From Jhaorihella thermophila (lineage in GTDB: Bacteria > Pseudomonadota > Alphaproteobacteria > Rhodobacterales > Rhodobacteraceae): a stretch of DNA of 64,000 nucleotides. Shown here piece by piece: positions 46,217 through 55,474 of the stretch. The notes under the pieces were generated by a model. The model ran no database searches. It saw only the letters and a program-made list of their open reading frames with translations, and was not told the DNA's origin. The first letter of the stretch is position 1; each line of letters begins with the position of its first letter. The stretch spans positions 165,340-229,339 of the forward strand of contig NZ_FNVD01000005.1 of the NCBI RefSeq assembly GCF_900108275.1. Direction: 5' to 3'. The translations under genes and the position numbers were made by a program.

Positions 46217-46576
46217 TCAGAGCTTCAGTCCGCCTTCGCGGGCGGCGTCGGCCAGCGCCTTGACCTTGCCGTGGTAGAGATAGCCGCCACGGTCGAAATA
46301 GGCCTCTTCGACGCCGGCTTTCCTGGCGCGCTCGGCGATCACCGCGCCCAGCTTGGCCGCGGCTTCGACGTTCTTCTTGCCGACCAGGCCCAGATCCTTT
46401 TCCAAGGTCGAGGCCGAGGCCAGGGTCACGCCACGAACGTCGTCGATCAGCTGTACGCTGAGGTTCTTGTTCGAACGGTACACGCTCAGCCGCGGACGGC
46501 CGACATTGACCTTGCGAAGCTTGTTCCGAACGCGCAGGCGGCGCTTCAGAAACAGGGTTCTTTTGCTGTTTGCCAT
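46217..46576 (-). CDS. rplR: 50S ribosomal protein L18
   Basis: Ribosomal protein L18 (119 residues), which binds 5S rRNA. The start [20 protein letters not shown] and the [20 protein letters not shown] and [26 protein letters not shown] blocks are diagnostic. It lies 11 bases after rplF in the normal spc order. Confidence 0.97.
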   Translation of the reverse strand: MANSKRTLFLKRRLRVRNKLRKVNVGRPRLSVYRSNKNLSVQLIDDVRGVTLASASTLEKDLGLVGKKNVEAAAKLGAVIAERARKAGVEEAYFDRGGYLYHGKVKALADAAREGGLKL

Positions 46577-46587
46577 TTTTCGCGTCC

Positions 46588-47121
46588 TTACTTCTTCTTG
46601 CCTTCCTTGCGGAAGATGTACTCGTCCTTGTATTTGATGCCCTTGCCCTTGTAGGGCTCGGGCTTGCGCCAGGCGCGGATTTCCGCGGCAACCTGGCCGA
46701 CGAGCTGCTGGTCGATGCCTTCCACGACGATCTCGGTCTGCTTGGGCGCCGAAACGGTCACGCCCGCGGGCGCTTCGTATTCGACGTCGTGGCTCAGGCC
46801 GAGGTTCAGCTTGAGTTTGTTGCCCTGCATTTGGGCACGATACCCCACACCGTTGATCTCCAGCTCTTTCTTGAAGCCCTGGGTCACGCCGGTGACGAGG
46901 TTCTGCACCATGGTGCGGGACATGCCCCACTGCTGGCGGGCACGCTTGGACTTGCCGCGCGGTTGAACCTTGACGACGTTGTCCTCGACCACCAGCGCGA
47001 CATCGTCGGTGGCGGTAAAGCTGCGGGTGCCTTTCGGCCCCTTGACCTCGATGGTCTGGCCCGACACGGTCGCGGTGACGCCGCTGGGCAACTCGACCGG
47101 CTGCTTACCAATACGAGACAT
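46588..47121 (-). CDS. rplF: 50S ribosomal protein L6
   Basis: Ribosomal protein L6 (177 residues), at the base of the L7/L12 stalk. The start [15 protein letters not shown] and the C-terminal signature [24 protein letters not shown] (residues 154-177) are complete. The ATG at 47121 was chosen over an in-frame ATG at 47148, since the GAGG ribosome-binding site sits just before it. Confidence 0.97.
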   Translation of the reverse strand: MSRIGKQPVELPSGVTATVSGQTIEVKGPKGTRSFTATDDVALVVEDNVVKVQPRGKSKRARQQWGMSRTMVQNLVTGVTQGFKKELEINGVGYRAQMQGNKLKLNLGLSHDVEYEAPAGVTVSAPKQTEIVVEGIDQQLVGQVAAEIRAWRKPEPYKGKGIKYKDEYIFRKEGKKK

Positions 47122-47132
47122 GGGCGACCTCC

Positions 47133-47525
47133 TCAGAAGACCGTGCAAAGCACTTCGCCGCCGACATTGGCCGCGCGTGCGTTCGCATCCGACATCACAC
47201 CCTTGGGGGTGGAGACAATCGACACGCCCAGGCCCTGACGGACCTGCGGGATGTCCTTGACGCCCATGTAAACGCGACGGCCGGGCTTGGAGACCCGCTT
47301 GATCTCGCGGATGACAGGGGTGCCATCAAAGTATTTCAGGCTGATCTCGAGCGCCGGATGGCCGTTGGCATCCGTGGTCTTTTCGTAGCCGCGGATATAG
47401 CCTTCCTCCGCCAGCACGTCGAGAATCCAGGCCCGCAGCTTGGATGCCGGCGTGGTCACGGTGGACTTGCCGCGCATCTGCGCGTTGCGGATACGGGTGA
47501 GCATATCGCCGATAGGATCGTTCAT
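47133..47525 (-). CDS. rpsH: 30S ribosomal protein S8
   Basis: Ribosomal protein S8 (130 residues), a primary 16S rRNA binder and, in many bacteria, the translational regulator of the spc operon. The start [19 protein letters not shown] and the C-terminal [30 protein letters not shown] are diagnostic. It sits 12 bases after rpsN. An S8-binding mRNA site upstream of rplE was not recognised by eye. Confidence 0.97.
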   Translation of the reverse strand: MNDPIGDMLTRIRNAQMRGKSTVTTPASKLRAWILDVLAEEGYIRGYEKTTDANGHPALEISLKYFDGTPVIREIKRVSKPGRRVYMGVKDIPQVRQGLGVSIVSTPKGVMSDANARAANVGGEVLCTVF

Positions 47526-47537
47526 CTCACTCTCTCC

Positions 47538-47843
47538 TTACCAGCTCGACTTCACCATGCCGGGGATCTGACCGGCGGAGCCCAGTTCCCGCAGCGCGAT
47601 ACGGCTGACTTTCAGCTTGCGGTAATAGGCGTGCGGGCGGCCCGTCAGCTGGCAGCGGTTGTGCAGCCGCGTGGGCGAGCTGTTGCGGGGCAGTTTCGCC
47701 AGTTTCAGACGCGCCTTGAAGCGCTCTTCCATCGGGCGGCTTTCGTCATTCGCGATCTCTTTCAGCGCGGCACGCTTTTCGGCGTATTTCGCCACCAGGC
47801 GCTGGCGCTTCTTCTCGCGTTCGATCATGCTTTTCTTGGCCAT
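47538..47843 (-). CDS. rpsN: 30S ribosomal protein S14
   Basis: Ribosomal protein S14 (101 residues) of the long, zinc-free type: the C-terminal half has the normal [26 protein letters not shown] pattern, but the CxxC...CxxC zinc motif of the short type is absent. The ATG at 47843 ([15 protein letters not shown]) is the family start. Confidence 0.97.
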   Translation of the reverse strand: MAKKSMIEREKKRQRLVAKYAEKRAALKEIANDESRPMEERFKARLKLAKLPRNSSPTRLHNRCQLTGRPHAYYRKLKVSRIALRELGSAGQIPGMVKSSW

Positions 47844-47859
47844 GATAGTCCTCTCAGGC

Positions 47860-48420
47860 TCAGCTGTTGAACGGCATGTTGAAATGCTTCAACAGCGCCT
47901 TGGCTTCAGCGTCGGTGTTCGCCGTGGTGGTGATCACGACATCCATGCCCCAGACCTCGTCGACCTTGTCGAAGTCGATTTCCGGGAACACGATGTGCTC
48001 CTTGATGCCCATGGCAAAGTTGCCGCGGCCGTCAAAGGCCGGCTTCACGCCGCGAAAGTCGCGGACGCGGGGCAGGGCGATCGTGATCAGGCGGTCGAGG
48101 AATTCATACATCCGGTCGCCGCGCAGGGTCACCTTGACGCCCAGCGGCATGCCTTCGCGGACGCGGAAGCCGGCGATCGACTTCTTGGCCTTGTTGACCA
48201 CGGCCTTCTGGCCGGCGATCGCAGTCAGGTCTTCCTGGGCCGACTTGACCTTTTTGGAATCCTTCACGGCCTCGGCGCCGCAGCCGATGTTCAGAACGAT
48301 CTTTTCCAGACGCGGGATCTGCATGTCGTTCTTGTAGCCGAACTCTTCCTTCAGAGCGGCGCGGATGCGGTCCTTGTAGTCGGCCTTCAGGCGCGGGGTG
48401 TAGTTTGCGGCATCAAGCAT
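47860..48420 (-). CDS. rplE: 50S ribosomal protein L5
   Basis: Ribosomal protein L5 (186 residues), which holds 5S rRNA in the large subunit. [23 protein letters not shown] and [20 protein letters not shown] are typical. Its start overlaps the end of rplX by eight bases, which implies translational coupling. Confidence 0.97.
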   Translation of the reverse strand: MLDAANYTPRLKADYKDRIRAALKEEFGYKNDMQIPRLEKIVLNIGCGAEAVKDSKKVKSAQEDLTAIAGQKAVVNKAKKSIAGFRVREGMPLGVKVTLRGDRMYEFLDRLITIALPRVRDFRGVKPAFDGRGNFAMGIKEHIVFPEIDFDKVDEVWGMDVVITTTANTDAEAKALLKHFNMPFNS

Positions 48421-48724
48421 CGATCACGTCCCCCGTGGTCTTGGCGTAACGGACCTTCTTGTCGCCTTCCATACGAAAGCCGACGCGGGTCGGTTTGCCG
48501 TTCTTGTCGACGATCGCCAGGTTCGACAGGTCGATCGGCATCGCCTTGGGCAGGCGGCCGCCCTGGCTGGTCTGGCTCTGGCGGGTGTGGCGGATGGCGA
48601 TGTTCAGCCCTTCGACGATGGCCTTGCCTTCCTTCGGCATGACCTGCGTGATGGTGCCCTGCTTGCCCTTGTCCTTGCCGGCAAGCACGATCACCTTGTC
48701 GCCCTTCTTCAGTTTGGCAGCCAT
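48413..48724 (-). CDS. rplX: 50S ribosomal protein L24
   Basis: Ribosomal protein L24 (103 residues), an early-assembly protein. The KOW motif [20 protein letters not shown] and the [19 protein letters not shown] stretch are intact. It lies one base after the rplN stop and overlaps rplE by eight bases. Confidence 0.97.
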   Translation of the reverse strand: MAAKLKKGDKVIVLAGKDKGKQGTITQVMPKEGKAIVEGLNIAIRHTRQSQTSQGGRLPKAMPIDLSNLAIVDKNGKPTRVGFRMEGDKKVRYAKTTGDVIDA

Positions 48725-48725
48725 C

Positions 48726-49094
48726 TTACAGCACCTCCGGGGCGAGCGAGATGATCTTCATGAAGTTCTTCTGCCGCAGCTCGCGCACCACCGGCCCGAA
48801 GATCCGGGTGCCGATCGGCTCGAGGTTGTTGTTGAGGATCACGGCGGCGTTGCGATCGAAACGGATCGCGGTGCCGTCCTCGCGGCGGACTTCCTTGGCG
48901 GTGCGCACGACGACGGCCTTGCGGACGTCGCCTTTCTTCACGCGGCCGCGCGGGATGGCTTCCTTGACGGACACGACGATGATGTCACCCACCGACGCGT
49001 ATTTCCGCTTGGAACCACCCAGGACCTTGATGCACTGAACCCGGCGGGCGCCGGAGTTGTCAGCGACATCCAGATTGGTCTGCATCTGGATCAT
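48726..49094 (-). CDS. rplN: 50S ribosomal protein L14
   Basis: Ribosomal protein L14 (122 residues), at the subunit interface. [27 protein letters not shown] and [26 protein letters not shown] are the characteristic ends. A 76-base gap separates it from rpsQ upstream. Confidence 0.98.
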   Translation of the reverse strand: MIQMQTNLDVADNSGARRVQCIKVLGGSKRKYASVGDIIVVSVKEAIPRGRVKKGDVRKAVVVRTAKEVRREDGTAIRFDRNAAVILNNNLEPIGTRIFGPVVRELRQKNFMKIISLAPEVL

Positions 49095-49170
49095 GTGGTT
49101 TCTCCCGACCTGTGGGGGCTGTTCTCGTTCATTCCCCCAGGGTTTCGCTCAAACCGAAAGGTTCGCAGGC

Positions 49171-49401
49171 TTACGCCTCCAGAACCTCCCAGCGTTTCGT
49201 CTTCGATTTCGGCGCGCATTCGATGATGCGAACGGTGTCGCCGACCTTGAAGGCGTTCTTCGGATCGTGAGCCCGGTATTTCTTGGACTTGCGAACCGTT
49301 TTCTTCAGAACAGGATGGCGGAAGCGGCGTTCCACCAGGACGGTCACGGTCTGGTCGTTGGCGTCACTGGTGACGGTGCCTTGCAGGATACGTTTGGGCA
49401 T
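49171..49401 (-). CDS. rpsQ: 30S ribosomal protein S17
   Basis: Ribosomal protein S17 (76 residues), an early 16S rRNA binder. The pattern [24 protein letters not shown] and [30 protein letters not shown] identifies it. It lies 12 bases after rpmC. Confidence 0.97.
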   Translation of the reverse strand: MPKRILQGTVTSDANDQTVTVLVERRFRHPVLKKTVRKSKKYRAHDPKNAFKVGDTVRIIECAPKSKTKRWEVLEA

Positions 49402-49413
49402 CGATCAGGCTCC

Positions 49414-49614
49414 TCAGTTCGCAGCTTCTGCGGCTTTTTCGTTCAGCACGGTCAGCACCCGTGCAATGTCGCGGCGGACGGTGCGCATCCGCGCGGTGTT
49501 CTCAAGCTGGCCGGTCGCCTGTTGAAAGCGCAGGTTGAACGCTTCCTTCTTCAGCGCCGCCAGGTCCTCCCGGAGCTGGTCCGGGGTCTTTTCTCTCAGT
49601 TCCTGGGCGTTCAT
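49414..49614 (-). CDS. rpmC: 50S ribosomal protein L29
   Basis: Ribosomal protein L29 (66 residues), near the exit tunnel. The pattern [37 protein letters not shown] is diagnostic. It is the first gene of the minus-strand block: the usual upstream neighbour rplP is absent and a lytic transglycosylase gene stands there instead. A candidate promoter lies about 120 bases upstream. Confidence 0.96.
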   Translation of the reverse strand: MNAQELREKTPDQLREDLAALKKEAFNLRFQQATGQLENTARMRTVRRDIARVLTVLNEKAAEAAN

Positions 49615-49734
49615 CGCCTTTTTCCTCTTTCCTCGAACACCGGAGGGCCCCGACCTTTGGCAAGGGTCACCCTGATCCCGGTGGACAAAACAAAAGACAC
49701 ACGAATCCCGTCACCGGAATCCGCGAGATGCGCT

Positions 49735-49763
49735 CCTATAAGGGAGGGTGGGCGCAGGGGCAA
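49735..49763 (-). promoter_or_regulatory. Promoter of the rpmC-rpmD block
   Basis: On the minus strand: TTGCCC, exactly 17 bases, TATAGG, about 120 bases before rpmC. The box form is like that upstream of rplO. It explains how this block is expressed without the S10 operon directly upstream. Confidence 0.6.
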
Positions 49764-49807
49764 GGGAAAGTTTGCGGTTTTTTCCCTGCATCCGCGCCGG
49801 GCGGAAC

Positions 49808-51091
49808 TCAGCCCCCCGCGCCGCGCAGACGGGCCAGCAGCGCGGGTGACGGATAGCCGTCGGGAATGAGCTCTTGGGCGTTCTGAAAGGCGCGCACTGC
49901 GTTGATGGTCAGCGGCCCGATCCGCGCGTCGATGCCTTGCGTGTCAAAGCCCCGTTCGGTCAGGCGGCGCTGCAGTTCGATCCGTTCGTCATAGGTCAGC
50001 GCCCGGTCGTCCGGCCAGGGGTGCCCGACCGGTCCCGCCCCCATCAGCCGGTCGCCCAGATGGCCCACGCCGATTACATAGGCGTCGGCGGTGTTGTAAC
50101 GCTCCAGCACCGCGAAATTGGGAAAGATCATGAAGGCCGGCCCCCGGTGCCCGCCCGGCAGCAGGATCGAGGCCGGCGCGTGATCGGGCACCGGCTGGCC
50201 GTCGATCCCTCTCACCCCCAGCGCGGCCCAGTCCGACGGCATCTTCTCGATTCGCCGGTCGGCCAGCAGATAGTCGAAATCCTCGGGCAGGCGCACCTCC
50301 ACCCCCCAGGGCTGGCCGTGGGTCCAGCCGTGCGCCGCCAGATAGGCCGCGGTTGAGGCCAGCGCATCGCGCGGGTCGTCCGACCAGATGTCGCGCCGCC
50401 CGTCGCCGTCGAAATCCTCGGCATATTGCAGATAGGAGGTCGGCATGAACTGGGTGTGCCCCATCGCGCCCGCCCAGCTGCCGCGCAGGTCGGTGGCGCG
50501 CGCCTCGCCCCGTTGCAGGATGGTGAGCGCGGCGATCAGTTGCGTTTCGAAAAACGCCCCGCGCCGGCTGGTGGCAGCCAGCGTAGCCAGCGCGCTGAGA
50601 ACATCGGTCGAGCCGCGCCAGGCGCCATAGGCGCTCTCCAGCCCCCAGATCGCGGCGACGATCTGCTTTTCCACGCCGTAACGCGCCTCGATAGCGGCCA
50701 GATCGGCGGCGTATTTGCGCATCGCGGCCCGCCCGTTGCGGATCCGGGCCTCCGACACGGCGGTTTTCAGAAATTGCCCGACCGTTTTCGTGAACTGGAA
50801 CTGGTTTTCGTCGCGTTTCAGGATCGCGGGGTCGAAGGACACGCCAAGAAAGGCGCGGTCGATCAACGCGCGGTCGATGCCGAGCGCCTCCGCCCTGCGG
50901 CGGAAATCCGTGGCCCAGGCGTCAAAGGCGCTGGCCGAGGCCGGGGCGGGGTGCATCACCATGCCGGGCCGCGCGAGCGGGCGCAGCGAATGATCGACCG
51001 GCCCGGCCGCCTGCGCGATGCCGGCGCACAGAACCGCCGCGACGACCAATCCGCCCCGTCTCGCCCGAAATCTGCCGGTGATCCGTGCCAT
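49808..51091 (-). CDS. Lytic murein transglycosylase (MltB-like) with peptidoglycan-binding domain
   Basis: A 427-residue exported enzyme that cleaves peptidoglycan strands non-hydrolytically. The signal peptide covers about residues 1-28 (cleavage after AQA). The catalytic glutamate lies in WGLESAYGAWRG (near residue 151), and MGHTQFMPTSYLQYAEDFDGDGRRDIW is the MltB-family block. A C-terminal peptidoglycan-binding domain follows (ELQRRLTERGFDTQGIDARIGPLTINAVRAFQ, residues 370-401). The ATG at 51091 gives a standard signal. It is downstream of rnr on the same strand, with 100 bases between. Confidence 0.92.
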   Translation of the reverse strand: MARITGRFRARRGGLVVAAVLCAGIAQAAGPVDHSLRPLARPGMVMHPAPASASAFDAWATDFRRRAEALGIDRALIDRAFLGVSFDPAILKRDENQFQFTKTVGQFLKTAVSEARIRNGRAAMRKYAADLAAIEARYGVEKQIVAAIWGLESAYGAWRGSTDVLSALATLAATSRRGAFFETQLIAALTILQRGEARATDLRGSWAGAMGHTQFMPTSYLQYAEDFDGDGRRDIWSDDPRDALASTAAYLAAHGWTHGQPWGVEVRLPEDFDYLLADRRIEKMPSDWAALGVRGIDGQPVPDHAPASILLPGGHRGPAFMIFPNFAVLERYNTADAYVIGVGHLGDRLMGAGPVGHPWPDDRALTYDERIELQRRLTERGFDTQGIDARIGPLTINAVRAFQNAQELIPDGYPSPALLARLRGAGG

Positions 51092-51191
51092 GCCGTTCCC
51101 ATCGCGCTGCCTCGGGTCCAGAATAGCCGCCCCTGCCTATGCGTAAAGCGCGGGAAGGGACGGGCCGCGCCGGGCGGCGGGCCCTTGCCGA

Positions 51192-53444
51192 TCACCGCCT
51201 GCGCCGCGCGGCCTTCTTCTTGAGCCGGTCGCGTTTCTGCCGCGTCGGTTTGACCTTGCGCCCACTCGCCCGCCGCGCCGGGCGCGGCCCGCGCGGCATC
51301 GGTTTGTCCTCCAGCGACAGCAGTTCCAGCTCCAGCCCCCCGGTCACGGGCGAGGCCTCGACCAGCCGCACGGTCACGCGCTGGCCGATGCTGATGGTCA
51401 GCCCGGTATCGGCCCCCATCAGGGTGCCGCTGTCGGCGTCGAAATGAAAATACTCCCGCCCTAGCGACCGCACCGGAATGAGCCCGTCGGCGCCGGTTTC
51501 GTCCAGCTTCACGAACACCCCGAACCGGGCAATCCCGCTGACGCGCCCCGAAAACTCGCTGCCGACCCGTTCGCTCAGATAGGCGGCAAGATAGCGGTCG
51601 GTGGTGTCGCGTTCGGCCATCATCGATCGGCGTTCGGTGTCCGAGATGTGCTCGGCCGTCTTGTCCAGCCGTTCGATTTCCTCGTCCGTCAGCCCGTCAT
51701 CGCCCCAGCCGTGCGCGCGGATCAGGGCGCGGTGCACGATCAGGTCGGCATAGCGCCGGATGGGCGAGGTGAAATGCGCGTAATTGGCCAGGGCCAGTCC
51801 GAAATGGCCAAAGTTTTCGGGGCTGTAATAGGCCTGCTGCATCGACCGCAGGGTAGAGAGGTTGATGAGTTCGTCGAACTCGGTGCCCTCGGCCGCGGCC
51901 AGAAGCGCGTTGAGGTGCCGGGTCTGCAGCACCTGCCCCTTGGCCAGCGTCAGTCCGCTTGCCTGCGCGGTTTCCCGCAACGCCTCGAGCTTTTCGGGGG
52001 TCGGCTCTTCGTGCACCCGGAACAGTAGCGGCGAGCGTTTCCTGTTCAGCGTCTCGGCGGCGCAGACATTGGCGAGGATCATGTATTCCTCGATCAGCCG
52101 GTGTGCATCCAGCCGCTCGCGGAAAGCGACCGACTTGACCTTGCCGTCCTCGCCCAGAACGATGCGGCGTTCGGGCAGGTCGAGATCCAGCGGCTGGCGT
52201 TCCTCGCGCGCGGCGGCCAGCGCCCGCCAGGCGGAGTAGAGGGGCTTCAGCACCGGATCCAGCAGCGGTTCGGTGCGCTCGTTCGGCTGGCCGTCGATAG
52301 CGGCCTGCACCTCCTGGTAGGTCAGCGAGGCGACCGATTTCATCATGCCGCGCACGAATTTGTGGCCCAGTTTCCGCCCCTGGGCATCGACGCGGATGCG
52401 CACCGCGATGCAGGGGCGCGGCACGCCTTCGTGCAGCGAACACAGATCCCCCGACAGCCGGTCGGGCAGCATCGGCACCACGCGGTCGGGGAAATAGGTG
52501 GAATTGCCGCGCTTCCACGCTTCGCGGTCCAGCACCGAACCGGGCCGCACATAGGCCGCGACATCCGCAATGGCGACCCAGATCACATGCCCGCCGGGGT
52601 TCTTGGGGTCGTCGTCGGGATGGGCATGGCAGGCGTCGTCGTGGTCGCGGGCGTCGGCAGGGTCGATGGTGACGAAGGGCAGATCGCGCAGATCCCTGCG
52701 GCCCTTCAGCCCCACCGGCTTGATCCGGTCGGCCTCGGCCAGAACCTCGGGCGGGAACTCGTCGGGGATGCCGTGCTGATGGATCGCGATCAGCGACACC
52801 GCCTTGGGCGCGGTGGGGTCGCCCAGGCGTTCGATCACCCGCGCGCGGGGCAGGCCCATGCGGCCGCGCGGGCCGGCCTGTTCGGCCTCGACCAGTTCGC
52901 CGTCCTTCGCGCCGTGGCGGTCGGCCTCGGCCACCATCCATTCGGTGCTGGCGGCCTTGTCGATGGGCAGGATGCGGCCGCCCTCGGCGGTCCTGCGAAA
53001 GATCCCCACCACCCGGCGCGGGGCCGACCCGATGCGGCGGATCAGGCGGGCCTCGTAATTGTGGTCCTCTTCGTGCACGCGGGTCAGGCGGGCAAGGATC
53101 CGGTCCCCTTCGCCCAGCGCGGGGTCGGAGGCGCGTGGCACGATCAGCACGATCGGTTCCACCCCCTCGCCATGCCATTCCAGCGGCCGTCCGTAGAGGT
53201 CGCCGTTCTCGTCCGGGGCCTTGACCGTCAGCACCGTCACCGGTGGCAGGCTTTCAGGGTCGCGATAGCTGCGCTTGTGCTTTTCCAGGTGGCCCTCGGC
53301 CTCGAGCTCCTTGAGCACGCGTTTCAACTCGATCCGGTCGGCGCCCTTGATGCCGAACGCCTTGGCGATGTCGCGTTTGCTGGTCTGGGTCGGGTGCGCG
53401 GCGATCCAGTCGAGGATCTCCGCCTTGGAAGGAATTCGCTTCAT
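51192..53444 (-). CDS. rnr: Ribonuclease R
   Basis: RNase R (750 residues), a 3'-5' exoribonuclease that degrades structured RNA and defective rRNA. It has an N-terminal helix-turn-helix-like part, cold-shock domains, the RNB catalytic domain with its conserved aspartates (VTIDPADARDHDDA, near residue 275), an S1 domain (VGSEFSGRVSGIARFGVFVKLDETGADGLIPV, near residue 645) and a very basic tail (RKVKPTRQKRDRLKKKAARRRR) that binds RNA. The gene follows DUF2064 by 79 bases on the same strand and may share the dapE transcript. Confidence 0.95.
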   Translation of the reverse strand: MKRIPSKAEILDWIAAHPTQTSKRDIAKAFGIKGADRIELKRVLKELEAEGHLEKHKRSYRDPESLPPVTVLTVKAPDENGDLYGRPLEWHGEGVEPIVLIVPRASDPALGEGDRILARLTRVHEEDHNYEARLIRRIGSAPRRVVGIFRRTAEGGRILPIDKAASTEWMVAEADRHGAKDGELVEAEQAGPRGRMGLPRARVIERLGDPTAPKAVSLIAIHQHGIPDEFPPEVLAEADRIKPVGLKGRRDLRDLPFVTIDPADARDHDDACHAHPDDDPKNPGGHVIWVAIADVAAYVRPGSVLDREAWKRGNSTYFPDRVVPMLPDRLSGDLCSLHEGVPRPCIAVRIRVDAQGRKLGHKFVRGMMKSVASLTYQEVQAAIDGQPNERTEPLLDPVLKPLYSAWRALAAAREERQPLDLDLPERRIVLGEDGKVKSVAFRERLDAHRLIEEYMILANVCAAETLNRKRSPLLFRVHEEPTPEKLEALRETAQASGLTLAKGQVLQTRHLNALLAAAEGTEFDELINLSTLRSMQQAYYSPENFGHFGLALANYAHFTSPIRRYADLIVHRALIRAHGWGDDGLTDEEIERLDKTAEHISDTERRSMMAERDTTDRYLAAYLSERVGSEFSGRVSGIARFGVFVKLDETGADGLIPVRSLGREYFHFDADSGTLMGADTGLTISIGQRVTVRLVEASPVTGGLELELLSLEDKPMPRGPRPARRASGRKVKPTRQKRDRLKKKAARRRR

Positions 53445-53523
53445 ACGGTTCGCCTAGCACGGCGCGCGGGCGGCGTCATGCGCAAAAGCGACTGCGCCGG
53501 GGCGAGAGCCGGGGAGGGGAATG

Positions 53524-54126
53524 TCAATCGCGCGGCGGGCTCGTGCGGCCGGGCAGATCGGCCGCCTCATCCACGTCGCGCAGCCGGTCCACAAGCGCGA
53601 TCCGCGCACCGCGAACCGAGGCGATGCTGTCGGCCAGCGCGTATTCGCTCGACCAGCGCGCACCGGCGAACAGCCGCGCGGGCACCGCCGACCCGCGCCG
53701 CGCCCCCACCAGCCAGAAGCCGCCGTCGGTGGCCGGGCCGAACACCAGATCGTGCGCTGGAGCCGCGGCAAAGGCGCGGGCGATGTGCCGCCGCCGCACC
53801 TCTGGAATGTCCCCGCCGATCAGGCAGACCGGCCCCGGCGCCGCCCGCAACAGCCGCCGCATCCGCGCACCCAGATCGCCCCGGCCCTGGGGGATGCGGG
53901 GCAGGTCGGTGGGCCAGACCCGGCTGGCCAGCCCCTCGCGGTCCGGGGACACCGCCAGCACCAGATCCCAGCGCGGATCGCGCAGCCGCCGCAGCGTGGC
54001 GCGCGCCGCGTGGCGGAACCACCAGGCCGCCGCGACCATCCCGATGCCCCGCCCCAGCCGCGTCTTGACCCGACCCGGGCGCGGTTCCTTCACCATCACG
54101 ATCAGGACGGGCCGGGGCCGCATCAT
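53524..54126 (-). CDS. DUF2064 / glycosyltransferase-like protein
   Basis: A 200-residue nucleotide-sugar-transferase-fold protein (DUF2064). It opens with [19 protein letters not shown], the pyrophosphorylase-like P-x-G-x-x-K-T-R-L loop, and carries the metal-site [10 protein letters not shown] (near residue 98), followed by [16 protein letters not shown]. Some members are linked to arsenosugar biosynthesis, but no arsenic genes occur here. The ATG at 54126 overlaps the dapE stop by four bases (ATGA), so it is translationally coupled to dapE; an ATG one codon on is equally possible. Substrate unknown. Confidence 0.85.
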   Translation of the reverse strand: MMRPRPVLIVMVKEPRPGRVKTRLGRGIGMVAAAWWFRHAARATLRRLRDPRWDLVLAVSPDREGLASRVWPTDLPRIPQGRGDLGARMRRLLRAAPGPVCLIGGDIPEVRRRHIARAFAAAPAHDLVFGPATDGGFWLVGARRGSAVPARLFAGARWSSEYALADSIASVRGARIALVDRLRDVDEAADLPGRTSPPRD

Positions 54127-55268
54127 GCAAAGTAATCCGATAGAAGCCGCGAATAGATCGCCTTGAGCTGATGGATCTGCGCGATCTCGACCCGTTCGTC
54201 CACCTGGTGCATGGTCCGCCCCACGAGCCCGAATTCCACCACCGGGCAGTGGTCCTTGACGAACCGCGCGTCCGACGTCCCGCCGGATGTGGACAGCACC
54301 GGCCTGATCCCCGTTTCGGCCTCCACCGCCGCCGACACGAGGTCCGAGAGCGGCCCCGGCGGGGTCAGGAAGCTTTCGCCCGACACCTTGACCTTCATCT
54401 CGATGGCGACCTCGAAGGCTTCGGCCACGGCGTCGGCCTCGGCCTGCAACCATTCGGTCAGGCTGGCGCCGCTGTGCAGGTCGTTGAAGCGGATGTTCAC
54501 CGCTGCCCGCGCCTGTGCCGGGATCACGTTGGTCGCCGGGTTGCCGGTGTCGATGGTGACGATGGCCAGCGTCGAGGGGTCGAAATGCTCGGTGCCTCGG
54601 TCAAGTTCGTGGCTGGCCAGCCGGTCCATCAGCCGCGCCATCGCCGGCAAGGGGTTCTTCGCCCGGTGCGGATAGGCGGAATGGCCCTGCACGCCGGTCA
54701 CCGTGAACCACGCGGTCAGCGACCCGCGCCGGCCGATCTTGATCATCTCGCCCATACGGTCCGGGCAGGTCGGTTCGCCCACCAGACAGGCGGCCATGCG
54801 CTCGCCATTGGCCTCCATCCAGTCCAGAAGCGCCACGGTGCCGTCGGTTGCCTCGCCTTCCTCGTCGCCGGTGATGGCCAGGATCACCGCGCCATCGGGC
54901 GGGGTGTCTCGCACGAAATCCACCGCCGCGGCGACAAAGGCGGCCACGCCCGATTTCATGTCGGTTGCCCCGCGCCCATAGAGCATCCCGTCCCGTTCCA
55001 CCGCGCCAAAGGGCGGAACGCTCCAGGCCGCTTCGTCCCCCACCGGCACCACGTCGGTATGCCCGTTGAAGCCGAACGTGCGCGGATGGCCCTTCGCCCC
55101 CCAGCGGGCAAAGAGGTTCGCCACCCCGCCACGATCCACCCGCGTGCAGTCGAACCCGGCGCTCGACAGCACCTGTTCCAGCAGCACCAGCGCGCCGCCT
55201 TCCTCGGGGGTGACCGAGGGGCAACGGATCAGATCGGCGGTCAATCGGGCGGGATCGGTCAGGGTCAT
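54123..55268 (-). CDS. dapE: Succinyl-diaminopimelate desuccinylase
   Basis: A zinc-dependent M20-family hydrolase of 381 residues, acting in lysine and diaminopimelate synthesis. The two-metal site is visible: H-T-D in [12 protein letters not shown] (near residue 70), D in [14 protein letters not shown] (near residue 103), the catalytic EE in [12 protein letters not shown] (near residue 137), E of GEPT (near residue 166) and the late His in GRTMHQVDE (near residue 354). The inner dimerization domain is intact. The ATG at 55268 follows AGGAG by six bases. A promoter candidate lies upstream (55291-55319). Confidence 0.95.
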   Translation of the reverse strand: MTLTDPARLTADLIRCPSVTPEEGGALVLLEQVLSSAGFDCTRVDRGGVANLFARWGAKGHPRTFGFNGHTDVVPVGDEAAWSVPPFGAVERDGMLYGRGATDMKSGVAAFVAAAVDFVRDTPPDGAVILAITGDEEGEATDGTVALLDWMEANGERMAACLVGEPTCPDRMGEMIKIGRRGSLTAWFTVTGVQGHSAYPHRAKNPLPAMARLMDRLASHELDRGTEHFDPSTLAIVTIDTGNPATNVIPAQARAAVNIRFNDLHSGASLTEWLQAEADAVAEAFEVAIEMKVKVSGESFLTPPGPLSDLVSAAVEAETGIRPVLSTSGGTSDARFVKDHCPVVEFGLVGRTMHQVDERVEIAQIHQLKAIYSRLLSDYFA

Positions 55269-55290
55269 GAGGGCTCCTTTTCACGTCTGG

Positions 55291-55319
55291 AGCATAGACT
55301 TGTGATGGAATCGCCGCAA
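55291..55319 (-). promoter_or_regulatory. Candidate promoter for dapE
   Basis: On the minus strand: TTGCGG, 17 bases, TATGCT, about 23 bases before the dapE start codon. It would also drive the DUF2064 gene and perhaps rnr. Confidence 0.45.
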
Positions 55320-55474
55320 AGCCAAGCCCTTGGAAGCCGGCACGGACCAATTCCGCTTAACAGGCGGTCGAGCGGCGTGTTAGACGGGGTCAAGATCAAC
55401 AAGACGTTCCGTGCCACCACGCGGACAAAGAGGCAGGCAGTGAACATCACACCGCGACACGCGGCAAGGCGGCG

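Noticed and set aside
53524..54126. Arsenosugar biosynthesis cluster
   Set aside because: Only the DUF2064-type gene is present; no arsenic methyltransferase or radical-SAM partner is seen, and it is coupled to dapE instead.
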